NCBI RefSeq assembly: GCF_030440535.1
Contig: NZ_CP047117.1
Coordinates: 1,674,001-1,738,000, forward strand
Direction of reading: 5' to 3'
From: Corynebacterium capitovis DSM 44611
GTDB lineage: Bacteria > Actinomycetota > Actinomycetes > Mycobacteriales > Mycobacteriaceae
Length of the DNA stretch: 64,000 nt
The position numbers and the translations under genes are program-made. The notes beneath the pieces are model-generated. The model was not told where the DNA came from. It searched no databases and worked only from the letters and a program-made list of their open reading frames with translations. Of the stretch, positions 44,730-55,684 are shown piece after piece (within the stretch, counting starts at the first letter, position 1; each line of letters begins with the position of its first letter).

Positions 44730-46169
44730 ATGACCGAGGCTAGGACCGAGGCGACGGCCCGCAGCGACATCCGCGCCGCGCCCCTGCCCGCGCTCGCGGA
44801 TGACACCGACGATGCCTGGCTCGACGAGCTCGAATCCCGCCCCGACAACGTGCGCACCCGCACCGTTAAGGACACCTTCTCCGAGCCACTGCGCTGGCTG
44901 CGCCGGGTGTGTGACTTCACCACCACCACCCCCGGCCAGCTCATCGCGATGATGATCGTGCTCTCCCTGTCGCTCTTCGCCGCTGGGTGGTCGATGAGCC
45001 AGTCGATGGCGCTGCGCCAGCAGTCGTTGGACGTGCTTGTGAACTCGACGGAACCGATGAGCAACTCGGCCCACGTTTTGTACACCTCGCTCTCCCAGGC
45101 CGACACGGTCTCCGCCACTGGGTTCGTCTCCGCGGGCGCGGTTCCGGAGGAAGACGTCGACCTCTACCGCGCCTCGCTGGACCGAGCGGTTGTCGCCGCC
45201 AACGAGGTGCTGGAAGGCACTGTCGACACGGGCAGCGACCGCGAGGACATTCGCGCGTTGGTCACCCAAATCCAGCGCGACATCCCCATCTACGCGGGGG
45301 TCATGGAACGCGCGAAGACGAACCAACGGATGGGCAATCCCGTGGGCACGGGTTACATGTCCGAGGCCTCGGGCATCATGAGGGAGCGCCTGCTTGACAA
45401 CGCCTCCCAGCTGTTCAAGCTCACCCGCGATCAGGTCACCGCGGAGATGGCCCGTTTGTCCTCGCCGCAGTGGATTCCCCTATCCGGCCTGGTCGCGGCC
45501 CTTGTTTTCTTGCTCGCCGCCCAGTGGTACTTGTGGCGCGTGTTCCGGCGCCGTCTGAACAAGGGGTTTTTGGTTGCGACGGCGTTGATGCTCGTCTCGA
45601 TTTCCTGGGTTGGGGCGGCCAACTACGCGGCGTGGAGGTCCGGGGTGATGGGTTTTGAGCGCGCGTCAACGCCCTGGGAGCAGCTGACCACCGCGCGCAT
45701 CGACGCGCAGGAAGCGCGGACCAACGAGATCTTCGCGCTGCTGCGCCGGCAGCCGGCCGACACCGAGACGTCGACCTTTTCCGCCACCTACAGCGCGGTG
45801 AGCAGCGCCCTCGACGCGGCGGAGGAAAACTCCGACCCCTACCTCATCCAGTCGGGGCGCACGGCCCTAGGCCGCTGGTCACACTCCCACGCCGAGCTCG
45901 TCACGGCGCTCGATGAGGGCAGCTTCGACAGCGCGATTGACATCCTGACCAGCACCGACCCCGGTCACGACTCCACCGCCCGCTCCTACGCCCAGCTGGA
46001 CTCCGTGTTCAATGAGCTGGTCCAGCAGTCCCGCGCCGATAAGCGCGAATACGTCAACGCCTCCCTCGACGCCACACGCGCGGTGTCCGGCACGGTTCTC
46101 GCGCTCAGCATCGGGTCGATCGCCGCCATCTGGCTGGGGATCCGCCGCCGACTCGGGGAGTACCTGTGA
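44730..46169 (+). CDS. glnX: GlnX-like four-helix membrane protein of the glnX-glnH-pknG system
   Basis: 479 aa from ATG 44730, 6 nt after a -10-like TATTCT, so possibly leaderless. Four membrane helices (LIAMMIVLSLSLFAAGW; LSGLVAALVFLLAAQWYLW; FLVATALMLVSISWVGAA; VSGTVLALSIGSIAAIWLG) enclose two large extracytoplasmic segments. In mycobacteria and corynebacteria GlnX and GlnH relay external aspartate/glutamate levels to kinase PknG, which controls 2-oxoglutarate dehydrogenase through OdhI/GarA. Operon order is the same here. Confidence 0.92.
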   Translation: MTEARTEATARSDIRAAPLPALADDTDDAWLDELESRPDNVRTRTVKDTFSEPLRWLRRVCDFTTTTPGQLIAMMIVLSLSLFAAGWSMSQSMALRQQSLDVLVNSTEPMSNSAHVLYTSLSQADTVSATGFVSAGAVPEEDVDLYRASLDRAVVAANEVLEGTVDTGSDREDIRALVTQIQRDIPIYAGVMERAKTNQRMGNPVGTGYMSEASGIMRERLLDNASQLFKLTRDQVTAEMARLSSPQWIPLSGLVAALVFLLAAQWYLWRVFRRRLNKGFLVATALMLVSISWVGAANYAAWRSGVMGFERASTPWEQLTTARIDAQEARTNEIFALLRRQPADTETSTFSATYSAVSSALDAAEENSDPYLIQSGRTALGRWSHSHAELVTALDEGSFDSAIDILTSTDPGHDSTARSYAQLDSVFNELVQQSRADKREYVNASLDATRAVSGTVLALSIGSIAAIWLGIRRRLGEYL

Positions 46170-47176
46170 TGAGGCGCGCTCACCCAGCCTCCGGCGCCTG
46201 CCTCCTCCTGGCCGCCCTCGTCTCCGGGTGTACGGCCGCGCCCGCACCGACCGCGCCGTCGGACCCTCCCCTCGCGTACTCCGGCTTGCCCCTCCCGCCC
46301 GGCGCGGAGCTCGACGCGGCGGGCGTTGCTCCCGAGCGGGATTTCAATGATGCCTCGTCGTGGGAGGGCTCGCTTCGGCCGGATAGCGGGGCCACAGCGG
46401 GCACAGGAGACGCCGAAAAGCGGGTCCCGGACATCGTGCGACGGGGCCGCATCATCGTCGGCGTCGACCAGTACCAATACCTCCTGTCATACCGCGATGC
46501 CGCCGCCGGTGAGCTGCGCGGCTTCGAGGTCGACCTGGCCAAGCAGATCGCGCTCGATATTTTCGGTGACGCGAGTAAGGTCGACTTCCGTTTCGTCGAC
46601 TCGAGCAAGCGGGTCAGTGCGCTAGAAGCCGGCGACGTGGACATCGTCGTGCGCACGATGTCCATCACTCCGGAGCGCTCCGAGCTGGTCGATTTTTCGG
46701 TTCCCTACTTGAGCAGTAGCATCCGCCTGCTCACCCCGATGGGAGAAGAGATCTCCGACATCGCGAGCACCGCCGGGCACACCCTGTGCGCCGTCGACGG
46801 CTCGAACGTCGTGGAGCTGGCCCGCACACTCGCCCCCGACAGCCCGATCCTGCGCACCCGCACGTGGACCGACTGCCTCATGGCGACGCAGCAGTACCAG
46901 GCGGACGCGATCCTCGCCGACGACGTCATCCTCGCCGGGCTGTCCGCCCAGGACCCCCACCTGGACGTGGTCGGTGAATCCTACGGCTCGCAAAGCTACG
47001 CCATCGGGGTGACCAAGGGCAACGACGGGCTGGTCCGTCAGGTCAACGCCACGCTCGAGCGCGTGCGTCACGACGGCACGTGGGCGCGGCTGTACAACTC
47101 CTGGCTCTCGGGCACCCTGGCCAGCCCCGTCCCGCCGGAGCCCCGCTACCGCACCGAGGAGGAAAAGCCCCAATGA
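46166..47176 (+). CDS. glnH: GlnH-like amino-acid-sensing lipoprotein
   Basis: 336 aa from GTG 46166; ATG 46169 is an equal choice. Lipobox LVSGC. SBP_bac_3 domain (GRIIVGVDQYQYLLSYRD; LRGFEVDLAKQIALDIFGD; VDIVVRTMSITPERSELVDFS). No ABC permease or ATPase is adjacent, fitting a sensor role through GlnX. The stop overlaps the pknG start (ATGA). Confidence 0.93.
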   Translation: MMRRAHPASGACLLLAALVSGCTAAPAPTAPSDPPLAYSGLPLPPGAELDAAGVAPERDFNDASSWEGSLRPDSGATAGTGDAEKRVPDIVRRGRIIVGVDQYQYLLSYRDAAAGELRGFEVDLAKQIALDIFGDASKVDFRFVDSSKRVSALEAGDVDIVVRTMSITPERSELVDFSVPYLSSSIRLLTPMGEEISDIASTAGHTLCAVDGSNVVELARTLAPDSPILRTRTWTDCLMATQQYQADAILADDVILAGLSAQDPHLDVVGESYGSQSYAIGVTKGNDGLVRQVNATLERVRHDGTWARLYNSWLSGTLASPVPPEPRYRTEEEKPQ

Positions 47177-49551
47177 CGGATCAGGACCACCCATCCGACG
47201 CTCCCGCCGAGAACCCCGAACCCGGCGCCGAGCCCGCGACGGAGGCCGTCGCCTTCGACCCCTTCGCCGATGACGACGACGAGGAGGAACCCTCCGCTGG
47301 CGAGGACTATGCCGAGCTGGGGGACATCGCGGAGCTGCTGCGCGACCTTGACAAGCTGCGCGACGGTGAGGGGCGCAGCGCGCAGGAAAACACCGCCCAA
47401 CGATCCCGCCGGCGGGCCCTGGATACCTTCCGCGAGCTGCGGGGGGCGAAGCGCCAGGCGCGCCTGGTTGCCGACGGCATGGTGGAGCTGCCCTGGGTCC
47501 CGCCCGTCAACCCGCGCGACGCGCTGATCGACCCGGGGGAGGTCCACGCCGAGCACGGCACCCCCCTCCCCCAGCTTCACCCCGGTGACATCCTGGCCAG
47601 CCAGTACGAAATCATGGGCGTCATCGCGCACGGGGGTTTGGGTTGGATCTACCTGGCCAACGATCACCACGTGGCCGGGCGCGTGGTGGTGCTCAAGGGG
47701 CTGCAATCCACCAAGACCAGCGACGAGGCGGCGGCAGCGGCAGCCGAGCGGGAGTTTCTGGCGGACATCACCCACCCGGAGATTGTGAAGATTTTCAACT
47801 TCGTCGACGACCCCCGCGTTCCCGGTGGGTTCATCGTCATGGAGTACGTCGGCGGGCCTTCCCTACGACAGCGCCGCAGCATGCTGCCCAACCGGCTCCT
47901 GCCCGTCGACATCGCGATGGCGTACATCCTCGAGGTCCTGCCCGCTTTGGACTACCTGCACTCGCGGGGGGTGGTCTACAACGACCTCAAGCCCGATAAC
48001 ATCATCGTCACCGAGGACCAGGTCAAGCTCATCGACCTCGGGGCGGTCTCCGGCATCGGGGCGTTCGGTTACATCTACGGCACGAAGGGGTTTCAGGCGC
48101 CGGAGGTAGCGTCGCAGGGGCCGTCGATAAGAAGCGATATTTACACCATCGGACGGACCCTGGCCTCGCTGATCGTGCGCCTGCCCGGTGCGAGCATTCC
48201 CTCGCCGACCCACGAACCGACGTTTCGCCGGTTCCTCTCGCTCTACCGCTTCATCATGCGCTGCTGCAACCCCGACCCCGAGCAGCGCTTCGGTTCGATC
48301 GTGGAGCTGGAGGCGCAGCTGCTCGGCGTGCTGCGTGAATGCCTCGCAATCCGCGACGGCAAGACCTACCCTGCGCAGCACTCCCTCTTCTCGCCGCAGC
48401 GCACGACGTTCGGCACGAAGCACCTCGTCTTTCGCACGGATCAGCTTATCGACGGCATCTCGCGCACCGTCGAAATCACCCCCCAGGAAGTCGTCGCCGC
48501 GCTGCCCGCGCCGCTGATCGACCGTTCAGACGTGGGCGCGTCGATGATTCAGGGTTCGTCGTATCAGGAGCCTCAGGAGACGCTGGAGAATCTACGCCAA
48601 GCGATGCGGACCCCGCAGTACGAACAGTCCACCGAGATCCCCTTCGGCGTGGTCCGGTCCATGCTGGACATGGGCTTGACGTACCAGGCGCGCACGTGGC
48701 TGTCCTCTCTCTCCGACCGCCTGAGCGGCAACTGGCGCCACTCCTGGTACTCCGGGGTGACTAACACGCTGCTCGGCGAGTTCGTGGAGGCGAAACGCGA
48801 TTTCGTGCGAGTGCTTCGCATGGTGCCGGGTGAATCCGCACCGAAGCTCGCCATCGCGGCCATCGATGAGTTGTTGTTGCAGCAGTCCGGTCCCCGGCGC
48901 GTCAAAATCCTCGACGACGCGCTCGCGCGGGCGACCACCGGAATACGCAGCAACCTGGGCGAGCTGCCCGACTCGGTGTTCGAGGCCTGGGAGGAACGGG
49001 GCATCATCACGCCCGAGTGGGAGGTGATTGGCACCTCACCGGCCGTGTTGGGCTACAACGCGCTCGCACTGTATTCGCTGGTGTGGTTGACCAACCCCAC
49101 CACGGTGTCCGCTGCGTTCGGGCTCGCGCGCCTGCTCATGGCCGAACACGAGGTGGAGCTGGCCGTCGCCGCCCTCGACCGCGTCCCGCAGTCATCCCGG
49201 CACCAGCGCATGGCGCGCCTGACCACGATCTTGGACCTTGTTTCCGCCGAGCTCACGGAATCGCGCATCAGGCGAGCGGCGCGGCGGTTGGAGGAGATCC
49301 CCAGCACCGAACCCCGCTTCCTGCAGATCAAGGTCTACGTCCTGCGCGCCGGGCTGACCTTCCTGCGCGATGCCGGGGTGACAAAAGCGGCCTCGAGCCA
49401 CCCCCTGTTCGAGTTCGAGTTCAGCGTCCGCGGACTGCGCCGCGGCCTGGCCATTACGCTGCGAGAGCAGGCCCGCGTCGCCCCCTACGCCCGCCACCGC
49501 TACGCGCTGGTGGACATGGCGAACAAGGTGCGGCCCGCCACCTGGTTCTAG
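47173..49551 (+). CDS. pknG: Serine/threonine protein kinase PknG
   Basis: 792 aa from ATG 47173 ([18 protein letters not shown]). An acidic N-terminal region (about 1-130) has no CxxC pairs, so the rubredoxin-like module of mycobacterial PknG is absent. The kinase domain has a Gly loop ([12 protein letters not shown]), Lys in VVVLKGL, the catalytic loop [10 protein letters not shown] (not HRD) and DLG in place of DFG, all PknG traits. A TPR-like helical C-terminus follows. Soluble kinase that phosphorylates OdhI. Its stop overlaps the ackA stop in CTAG. Confidence 0.95.
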   Translation: MTDQDHPSDAPAENPEPGAEPATEAVAFDPFADDDDEEEPSAGEDYAELGDIAELLRDLDKLRDGEGRSAQENTAQRSRRRALDTFRELRGAKRQARLVADGMVELPWVPPVNPRDALIDPGEVHAEHGTPLPQLHPGDILASQYEIMGVIAHGGLGWIYLANDHHVAGRVVVLKGLQSTKTSDEAAAAAAEREFLADITHPEIVKIFNFVDDPRVPGGFIVMEYVGGPSLRQRRSMLPNRLLPVDIAMAYILEVLPALDYLHSRGVVYNDLKPDNIIVTEDQVKLIDLGAVSGIGAFGYIYGTKGFQAPEVASQGPSIRSDIYTIGRTLASLIVRLPGASIPSPTHEPTFRRFLSLYRFIMRCCNPDPEQRFGSIVELEAQLLGVLRECLAIRDGKTYPAQHSLFSPQRTTFGTKHLVFRTDQLIDGISRTVEITPQEVVAALPAPLIDRSDVGASMIQGSSYQEPQETLENLRQAMRTPQYEQSTEIPFGVVRSMLDMGLTYQARTWLSSLSDRLSGNWRHSWYSGVTNTLLGEFVEAKRDFVRVLRMVPGESAPKLAIAAIDELLLQQSGPRRVKILDDALARATTGIRSNLGELPDSVFEAWEERGIITPEWEVIGTSPAVLGYNALALYSLVWLTNPTTVSAAFGLARLLMAEHEVELAVAALDRVPQSSRHQRMARLTTILDLVSAELTESRIRRAARRLEEIPSTEPRFLQIKVYVLRAGLTFLRDAGVTKAASSHPLFEFEFSVRGLRRGLAITLREQARVAPYARHRYALVDMANKVRPATWF

Positions 49552-50759
49552 GCGCGCGCCCCTTGGCGTTGCGCCACCCGCGCCGCCTTCTGCGCGATCG
49601 CCAGCTCCTCGTTGGTGGGAACAACCAGCACCTTGACGGCGGAGTCATCCGCGGAGATGATGCGGGGCCCGTCGTTCGGCGCGGCGTTGCGCTCCGCGTC
49701 GAGCTTGATGCCGTACATCTCCAGGTTCTCCAGCGCGTCCCAGCGCACGAAACGGTCGTTTTCACCCACGCCCGCGGTGAACGTGATGGCATCCACCCGT
49801 CCCAGCGCGATCATGTAGGAGCCGATATAGCGCCGCAGCTGGTGGATGTAGACGTTGTAGGCCATGAAGGCGTCTTTGTCCTCGTTGTCGATCATGGCGC
49901 GCAGCTCGCGGAAGTCGTTGACGCCCGACAGGCCCTTCACACCGGAACGACGGTTGAGCAGGTTGTCGATCTCATCGATATCCAGCCCGCCCTGCCGCAC
50001 GAGGTGGAAGATAATGCCCGGGTCAATGTCACCGCAGCGCGTGCCCATGACCAGGCCCGCCAGCGGCGTCAGGCCCATCGACGTATCGATCGGGCGCCCG
50101 TTTTCCACCGCGGAACACGACGCCCCGTTGCCCAAGTGCAAAACGATCTGCCGGGTGTGCTCCGGCTCCCGGCCGATGATGCCGGGGACCTGGGAGGAGA
50201 CGAACTCGTGGCTCGTTCCGTGGAAGCCGTACCGGCGGATCTGGTTCTGGCTGGCCACCTCCGCGTTGATCGCGTACACCGCGGCGGCGGGCGGAAGGTG
50301 GCGGAAGAACCCGGTATCGAACACCGCGACGTGGGGAATATCCGGCAGGAGCTCGCGGGCAACCTCGATGCCGTCGATGTTGGCGGGGTTGTGCAGCGGA
50401 GCCAGCGGAATGAGCTCCCGGATTTTCTCCACGACGGGGTCGGAGATGAGCTCGGGTTCCGAGAACACCATGCCCCCGTGCACCACGCGGTGGCCAACGG
50501 CGGTGATGTCTAACTGGCCAGGGCCGATGCCCTTGTCGTCCAGCATCGCAAAGGCCTTCTGCAACCCCACCGTGTGGTTCGGCACCGGCAGCTCGAAAGT
50601 GTCTTTCTCCCCTCCGTGCTTGATGGTGATGCGCCCAGCGGGCTCGCCGATCTGCTCCACCAGCCCGGAGACGAAGGGCTCGGAGGCGGCATCGGATGCC
50701 GGGTCGACGATTTGAAACTTGACGGACGAGGAACCCGAGTTAATAACCAGCGAATACAT
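49548..50759 (-). CDS. ackA: Acetate kinase
   Basis: 403 aa ([18 protein letters not shown]). Signatures are [39 protein letters not shown] and [10 protein letters not shown]. Interconverts acetate and acetyl phosphate. The start directly abuts the pta stop (TAG then ATG), so they form an operon. Convergent with pknG. Confidence 0.97.
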   Translation of the reverse strand: MYSLVINSGSSSVKFQIVDPASDAASEPFVSGLVEQIGEPAGRITIKHGGEKDTFELPVPNHTVGLQKAFAMLDDKGIGPGQLDITAVGHRVVHGGMVFSEPELISDPVVEKIRELIPLAPLHNPANIDGIEVARELLPDIPHVAVFDTGFFRHLPPAAAVYAINAEVASQNQIRRYGFHGTSHEFVSSQVPGIIGREPEHTRQIVLHLGNGASCSAVENGRPIDTSMGLTPLAGLVMGTRCGDIDPGIIFHLVRQGGLDIDEIDNLLNRRSGVKGLSGVNDFRELRAMIDNEDKDAFMAYNVYIHQLRRYIGSYMIALGRVDAITFTAGVGENDRFVRWDALENLEMYGIKLDAERNAAPNDGPRIISADDSAVKVLVVPTNEELAIAQKAARVAQRQGARA

Positions 50760-52118
50760 CTAGTCCGCTCCCCCAGCCTGAATTGCGGTGATCGCGACAG
50801 TGTTCACGATGTCCGGGACCGTCGCTCCCCGCGACAGGTCGTTGACCGGTTTGTTCAGACCCTGCAGCACGGGGCCCACGGCGAGCGCGCCGCCCGTCCG
50901 CTGGGCGATCTTGTACCCGATGTTGCCGGCGTCGAGGTCCGGGAAGATAAACACGTTTCCGTGGCCCGCGACGGGCGAGTCGGGGGCCTTTTTCTTACCG
51001 ACGCCCGGATCGCACGCGGCATCAAACTGCAGCGGCCCGTCGACCGCGAGCTCCGGGTCGAGCTCCCGGGCAGCGGCGACAGCGGCAACAGCCCTGTCCA
51101 CATCGGGGCCGGTCCCGGAGGTCCCGGTGGAGTACGACAGCATGGCCACCTTCGGGTCGATGCCGAACTGCGCTGCCGTCTTTGCGGACACCACCGCGAT
51201 CTCCCCCAGCTGCTGCGCCGTCGGGTTCGGGTTGACCGCGCAGTCTCCGAAGGCCCACACGCGGCCGCGCATCACCATGAGGAAGATCGAAGACACGACG
51301 CTAGCGCCGGGCGCGGTCTTGATGATCTGGAAGGACGGTTTGATGGTGTGCGCCGTGGTGTGGTTGGCGCCCGACACCATGCCGTCGGCAAGGCCCTTGT
51401 GCACCATCATCGTGCCGAAGTAGGAGATGTCGCGCATGGTCTCGCGCGCCTGATCCAGCGTGATGCCCTTAGCTTTGCGCAGCTCCGCGAACTCCTGGGC
51501 AAATTCCTCAAGCAGCTCGGACTCGAGGTGGTTGACGAGGGTCGCGCGGGAGATGTCGACGCCAAGTTCCCCTGCGCGGCGGGTGATGTCGTCCGAGTCC
51601 CCCAGGATGGTCAGCTGGACCACACCGCGTTCGAGCAGCTGGGCGGCGGCCTGGAGAATGCGATCGTCCTCCCCCTCGGGCAAGACGATGTGGGCACGGT
51701 TCTCGCGCGCGCGGGTGAGCAGCCACGACTCGAAGACCAGGGGGGACATGACCGGCTTCACGTCGCTTGGGATGCTGAGGTCCCCGTCGAGCTCGTCGGC
51801 GGTGACGACCTTGATGAGCGTGGCGCCCGCCTCCTCCACGCGCGCGCGAACCAGCTCTTCGCGCGAGGCGTCGTCGGCGACGACCAGCACGGGTGTGCCG
51901 AGGGTGGCGGCGAGCTCGCTATCAAAACTCAGGTCACCGGTGCCCTCGACGAGGGCGGGGCCCTCCGCCAACAGGTCCCGGCTGTAGACCTCTGCCACGT
52001 CGCTGCCCTCACCGACCCGGGCCACCCGCAGGTTCAGTGTGGCGGCCAATCCGTCGAGGTCAATACCGTCAAAGTTTCGGTTTGCGAGGGTAACGAGTAG
52101 TGACTGCGGAGCTGTCAT
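50760..52118 (-). CDS. pta: Phosphate acetyltransferase
   Basis: 452 aa from ATG 52118 (MTAPQSLLVTLANRNFDG) with GAAAGG upstream. A N-terminal DRTGG-type region (about 30-110) and a C-terminal PTA domain (ENRAHIVLPEGEDDRILQAA; SGANHTTAHTIKPSFQIIKT; MLSYSTGTSGTGPDVDRAVAA). Makes acetyl phosphate from acetyl-CoA. In C. glutamicum pta-ackA is controlled by RamA/RamB. Confidence 0.96.
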   Translation of the reverse strand: MTAPQSLLVTLANRNFDGIDLDGLAATLNLRVARVGEGSDVAEVYSRDLLAEGPALVEGTGDLSFDSELAATLGTPVLVVADDASREELVRARVEEAGATLIKVVTADELDGDLSIPSDVKPVMSPLVFESWLLTRARENRAHIVLPEGEDDRILQAAAQLLERGVVQLTILGDSDDITRRAGELGVDISRATLVNHLESELLEEFAQEFAELRKAKGITLDQARETMRDISYFGTMMVHKGLADGMVSGANHTTAHTIKPSFQIIKTAPGASVVSSIFLMVMRGRVWAFGDCAVNPNPTAQQLGEIAVVSAKTAAQFGIDPKVAMLSYSTGTSGTGPDVDRAVAAVAAARELDPELAVDGPLQFDAACDPGVGKKKAPDSPVAGHGNVFIFPDLDAGNIGYKIAQRTGGALAVGPVLQGLNKPVNDLSRGATVPDIVNTVAITAIQAGGAD

Positions 52119-52210
52119 CGATCCACCTTTCCTTCCGTCCGATCCAAATCGCGGGCTGACCCGGCGCTCACCGGGCAACCTGGCAGGCAAGCACGGCGGT
52201 AGTGTCCATA

Positions 52211-52226
52211 GTTTGACCGTGCAAAC
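52211..52226. promoter_or_regulatory. Inverted repeat GTTTG-N6-CAAAC in the pta promoter region
   Basis: GTTTGACCGTGCAAAC, about 95-110 bp upstream of the pta start, in an AT-richer patch of a 173-bp spacer. It includes TTTG/CAAA elements reminiscent of RamB sites in corynebacterial acetate genes, but does not match the full consensus. Confidence 0.35.
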
Positions 52227-52291
52227 AGAATTCAGTTTAGCGGCGCGACGCTGCTCGCACGGGGGATCGGAAAGATGGGGGGAGCGCGCAC

Positions 52292-53359
52292 CTACCCCAG
52301 CGCGGCCGCGCCCGCTTCGGCCCGAGCGCGGGCCTCGTCGACGGTTTCACCGGTGCTGAGGACGCATATGACGTCGTCAAGCACCTGTGCCGACGTCTCC
52401 TCAACGGACATGGCGGCGGCGAGCTCCTCGGGCGTGGCGCTGGTGCCTTCGACCACGCGCGCCGCACCCGGGGTGACCAAGGTGACATCGATGGGAAGGC
52501 CGAGCACGGCGCGCGCGTGCAGGTCGAACTGCCCCACGCGCTGAGTGACCGCGGTCAGCATGCCATCGAGGCAGGGACGGGGGCAGACCTGGGAGAAGTA
52601 GACGTCGTCGCCACTGACGAAGAGGTCGATGGCGTAGAGCCCGCGCGCCGCGATGGCACCCATGATCCGCGCGGCGATGGATCGCGCGTTGTCCATGGCG
52701 GCCTCGCTTAAGGCTGCGGGCTGCCACGCCTCCACAAGTCGCCCCCCTTCGTGCCGGGTGCCGGTCGGTTCGCAAAACCACGTCGCCAGCTGGCCCGTCT
52801 GCGGGTCGATCGAGCGGGCGGCCAGGATCGTGCACTCGTAGTCAAAGGCCACATACTTCTCGACGCCAACCCGGCCGTCCCGGCTCGGGTCGTAGGCCTT
52901 CTCCCACGCCTCGGCGAGGTCATCGGACCCCGTCACGACGGTTTGGCCCCGGCCCCCGGTGGATGTGCCGGGCTTGACCACGCAGGGGTAGCCCACCACT
53001 TCGGCCACGTTTTGCAGCTCCTCGAAGGACCCGGCGAATTCGTAGTCCAAGGTGGGCAGCCCGAGCTGCTCGGCGGCGGTGCGCCGCACGCCTTCGCGGT
53101 TGCGGGTCATTGCGCAGGCCTCGACGGAGGGGACGATGAACGACCCGGTGGCGTCTTCCAGCTCGCTGAGCTGCTCGGGGGAGGCCGGCTCGCACACCAC
53201 CGTGAGTGCGGGCGGGGCGTAGGCGAGGTGTGCGGGGACCCCGCCCTCGAGGCTCCCCACGTGGGGGGCGACGCCGAGGTCACGGAAGGAGGCGGCCAGC
53301 TTGTGCGCAAGGGCGCCTCCACCCAGTATCAGGACCTGGTTTCTGTCTGGCGCGGCCAT
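52292..53359 (-). CDS. purT: PurT-like formate-dependent GAR transformylase (ATP-grasp)
   Basis: 355 aa. N-terminal NAD/ATP-grasp precursor fold (VLILGGGALAHKLAASFRDLG), ATP-grasp core (GYPCVVKPGTSTGGRGQTVV) and the metal site (LYAIDLFVSGDDVYFSQVCPRPCLDG). PurT joins formate to GAR in purine synthesis; it is usually about 390 aa, so this one is somewhat short. Adjacent to purA. Related PurK-type function is the main alternative. Confidence 0.85.
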   Translation of the reverse strand: MAAPDRNQVLILGGGALAHKLAASFRDLGVAPHVGSLEGGVPAHLAYAPPALTVVCEPASPEQLSELEDATGSFIVPSVEACAMTRNREGVRRTAAEQLGLPTLDYEFAGSFEELQNVAEVVGYPCVVKPGTSTGGRGQTVVTGSDDLAEAWEKAYDPSRDGRVGVEKYVAFDYECTILAARSIDPQTGQLATWFCEPTGTRHEGGRLVEAWQPAALSEAAMDNARSIAARIMGAIAARGLYAIDLFVSGDDVYFSQVCPRPCLDGMLTAVTQRVGQFDLHARAVLGLPIDVTLVTPGAARVVEGTSATPEELAAAMSVEETSAQVLDDVICVLSTGETVDEARARAEAGAAALG

Positions 53360-53412
53360 AAGTTCTCCTGTGGTGCGGGGCTGGGAGGGGGGAAGCGGTG
53401 GGCGTCGATACG

Positions 53413-54702
53413 CTACCGCGCGAGGACGTCGCCCCGCACAATCGTCTGGTCACGGCCGGGGCCGACACCGATGTAGGACATGGGTGCCCCGGAGAGCTCC
53501 TCGAGGCGCAGGACGTAATCCTTGGCCTTCTGGGGCAGGTCCTCGAAGTCCTTGACCTCGGTGATGTCTTCCTCCCAGGCGGGCATGGTCTCGAAGATCG
53601 GCTCGGCGTGGTGGAACTGCGTTTGCGTCAGGGGCATCTCGTCGTGGCGCGTGCCGTCGACGTCGTAGGCCACGCAGATGGGGATCTCCCCGATACCCGT
53701 CAGGACGTCGAGTTTGGTCAGGAAGTAATCGGTAAATCCGTTGACGCGAGTGGCGTAGCGCGCGATGACCGAGTCGTACCAGCCGCAGCGACGTTTGCGG
53801 CCAGTGTTGACGCCCACCTCACCGCCAACGGTCTGCAGGTAGTCGCCCCACTTGTCGAACAGCTCCGTGGGGAAGGGACCCGCCCCCACGCGCGTGGTGT
53901 AGGCCTTGATGATCCCCAGGCTGGCGGTGATGCGGGTCGGGCCGATGCCGGAGCCAACGCACGCCCCGCCCGCAGTGGGGTTGGAGGACGTGACAAAGGG
54001 GTACGTACCGTGGTCGACGTCGAGCATCGTGGCCTGGCCACCCTCGAGGAGAACGCTCTTGCCTTCGTCGAGCGCTTCATTCAGCGTGTACTCCGCGTCG
54101 ATCACCATCGGCTTGAGCCGATCGGCGTAACCGATGAAGTAGTCCATGATCGCGTCGGCCTCGATGGCCTTGCGGTTGTACATCTTCACCAGCATCTGGT
54201 TTTTCACGTCGAGGGCGGACTCGATCTTCTGGCGCAGGATCGACTCGTCGAAAATGTCCTGCACCCGTAGACCGACGCGGGCGACCTTATCCGCGTAGGT
54301 CGGGCCGATCCCGCGCCCAGTCGTGCCGATCGCACGTTTGCCTAGGAAGCGCTCCTGCACGCGGTCGAGCGTCTGGTGGTACGGCGCGACGAGGTGGGCG
54401 TTGCCTGAAATGCGCAGGCGGGAAGCGTTCGCGCCGCGCGCCTCCAACCCGTCGATCTCCTCGAACAGCGCCTGCAAGTTGATCACCACTCCGTTGCCCA
54501 GGATCGGGGTGGCGTTTTCAGAAAGCACACCGGCAGGAAGGAGCTTGAGCTCGTACTTCTCGCCGCCGACAACCACGGTGTGGCCCGCGTTGTTACCGCC
54601 ATTGGGCTTGACCACGTAGTCGACCTTGCCACCGAGAATGTCCGTGGCCTTACCTTTACCCTCGTCGCCCCACTGGGCTCCGACGATGACAATGGCGGAC
54701 AT
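53413..54702 (-). CDS. purA: Adenylosuccinate synthetase
   Basis: 429 aa ([18 protein letters not shown]). Signatures [11 protein letters not shown], the IMP-binding [31 protein letters not shown] segment, GATQA-like [22 protein letters not shown], and a terminal GPGRDQTI. First step from IMP to AMP. RBS AAGGAGAA precedes the ATG. Confidence 0.97.
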   Translation of the reverse strand: MSAIVIVGAQWGDEGKGKATDILGGKVDYVVKPNGGNNAGHTVVVGGEKYELKLLPAGVLSENATPILGNGVVINLQALFEEIDGLEARGANASRLRISGNAHLVAPYHQTLDRVQERFLGKRAIGTTGRGIGPTYADKVARVGLRVQDIFDESILRQKIESALDVKNQMLVKMYNRKAIEADAIMDYFIGYADRLKPMVIDAEYTLNEALDEGKSVLLEGGQATMLDVDHGTYPFVTSSNPTAGGACVGSGIGPTRITASLGIIKAYTTRVGAGPFPTELFDKWGDYLQTVGGEVGVNTGRKRRCGWYDSVIARYATRVNGFTDYFLTKLDVLTGIGEIPICVAYDVDGTRHDEMPLTQTQFHHAEPIFETMPAWEEDITEVKDFEDLPQKAKDYVLRLEELSGAPMSYIGVGPGRDQTIVRGDVLAR

Positions 54703-54763
54703 ATTTTCTCCTTAAAGATGGGCATCCTGCGTAGGAGGAGCGGTTGAGCACGGCTATTGTAGC

Positions 54764-55684
54764 GTGAACCTCATGCGTCTTATTCACTGTGCGTGCGGCT
54801 CGCCCACGCGTATCGACGCCACCGCGACCGTCCCCCTCCCCGCCATCCCGGGGCGGGGCGACCTGCGTTTCCTTGATGAGATCGCCGCCGAACTGCTTCC
54901 GGAGGACGACACGCCCTCCCTCGCTGAGATCCAGGCCTCCCCCAGCGTGGATCACCTCGGCGAGCCGCGGCTCGCCCCGCAGCGCCCCCGGGAGAGGCTG
55001 CGCGTCGTGGTCTCGGGTTCTGACGCCGCGCTGGGCGCGGTGCTGTCGCGCATGATGCGCCGGGATTACCTCTGGGCCGAGGTGGCGTACGTGCCCGAGG
55101 ACCCCGCGTCCGCCGCGGCGACCGTCTGGGGGCTGGCGGGTCTGAGCCGCAGCGACCTCCTCGCCGCCGCGCTCGAGGCCCCCGTGGCTCCCTCCCCCTG
55201 CATTCGTTCGGACAGGGGGGAGGTGGTGGCTGGGTCCGCAACGATAACGCACGCGGTGGGGACCGAGGAGTTCGTCGGTGAGATCGTCGTCGATTCGTCC
55301 GTCCTGCTTTATCGGGACGGCTCACGCAAGAGCGCTCGATTTCACGGCGCGTTCGGGGCCCGTCTCGTGCCGACCAACACGGCTCCGGGTATCGCCGCGG
55401 TGCGCCTGGTCACCCCCGCACTCGCCGAGGGCCAGCCCGGGCGTTTATCGCCGCGCCGCTTGGAAGCCCTCCGCCGACTGCCCGGGGGTGAATTTCTTAG
55501 GCGGAGGGCCTCGGTGCCCGGCGGCGTCGGCGATCCCGCCAGCATGGTGTCCGGCCGGGCTGTGCAGACGGGGGGCCGGAACATTGCGGTGACCGTCGAC
55601 GGCGTCTCGCGGAAACACCCGGTGGACACCGCGACCTTCTACCGTCATTTGCGGGACCTGCAGAGCGTCAAGCTTCTCGACTAG
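54764..55684 (+). CDS. Conserved corynebacterial protein of unknown function
   Basis: 306 aa from GTG 54764; ATG 54773 is also possible. No signal peptide or membrane helix. The segment RVVVSGSDAALGAVLSRMMRR looks like a nucleotide-binding start, and SARFHGAFGARLVPTNTAPGIAAVRL plus RNIAVTVDGVSRKHPVDTATFY recall the C-terminal fold of the diacylglycerol/NAD kinase superfamily. The match is only by pattern. Divergent from purA. Enzyme activity not assigned. Confidence 0.72.
   Translation: MNLMRLIHCACGSPTRIDATATVPLPAIPGRGDLRFLDEIAAELLPEDDTPSLAEIQASPSVDHLGEPRLAPQRPRERLRVVVSGSDAALGAVLSRMMRRDYLWAEVAYVPEDPASAAATVWGLAGLSRSDLLAAALEAPVAPSPCIRSDRGEVVAGSATITHAVGTEEFVGEIVVDSSVLLYRDGSRKSARFHGAFGARLVPTNTAPGIAAVRLVTPALAEGQPGRLSPRRLEALRRLPGGEFLRRRASVPGGVGDPASMVSGRAVQTGGRNIAVTVDGVSRKHPVDTATFYRHLRDLQSVKLLD

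Noticed and set aside
43329..45326. Extension of the ABC ATPase to 665 residues
   Set aside because: The first ~370 residues overlap the NUDIX and glnX genes and show no domain; the ATPase starts cleanly at 44216.
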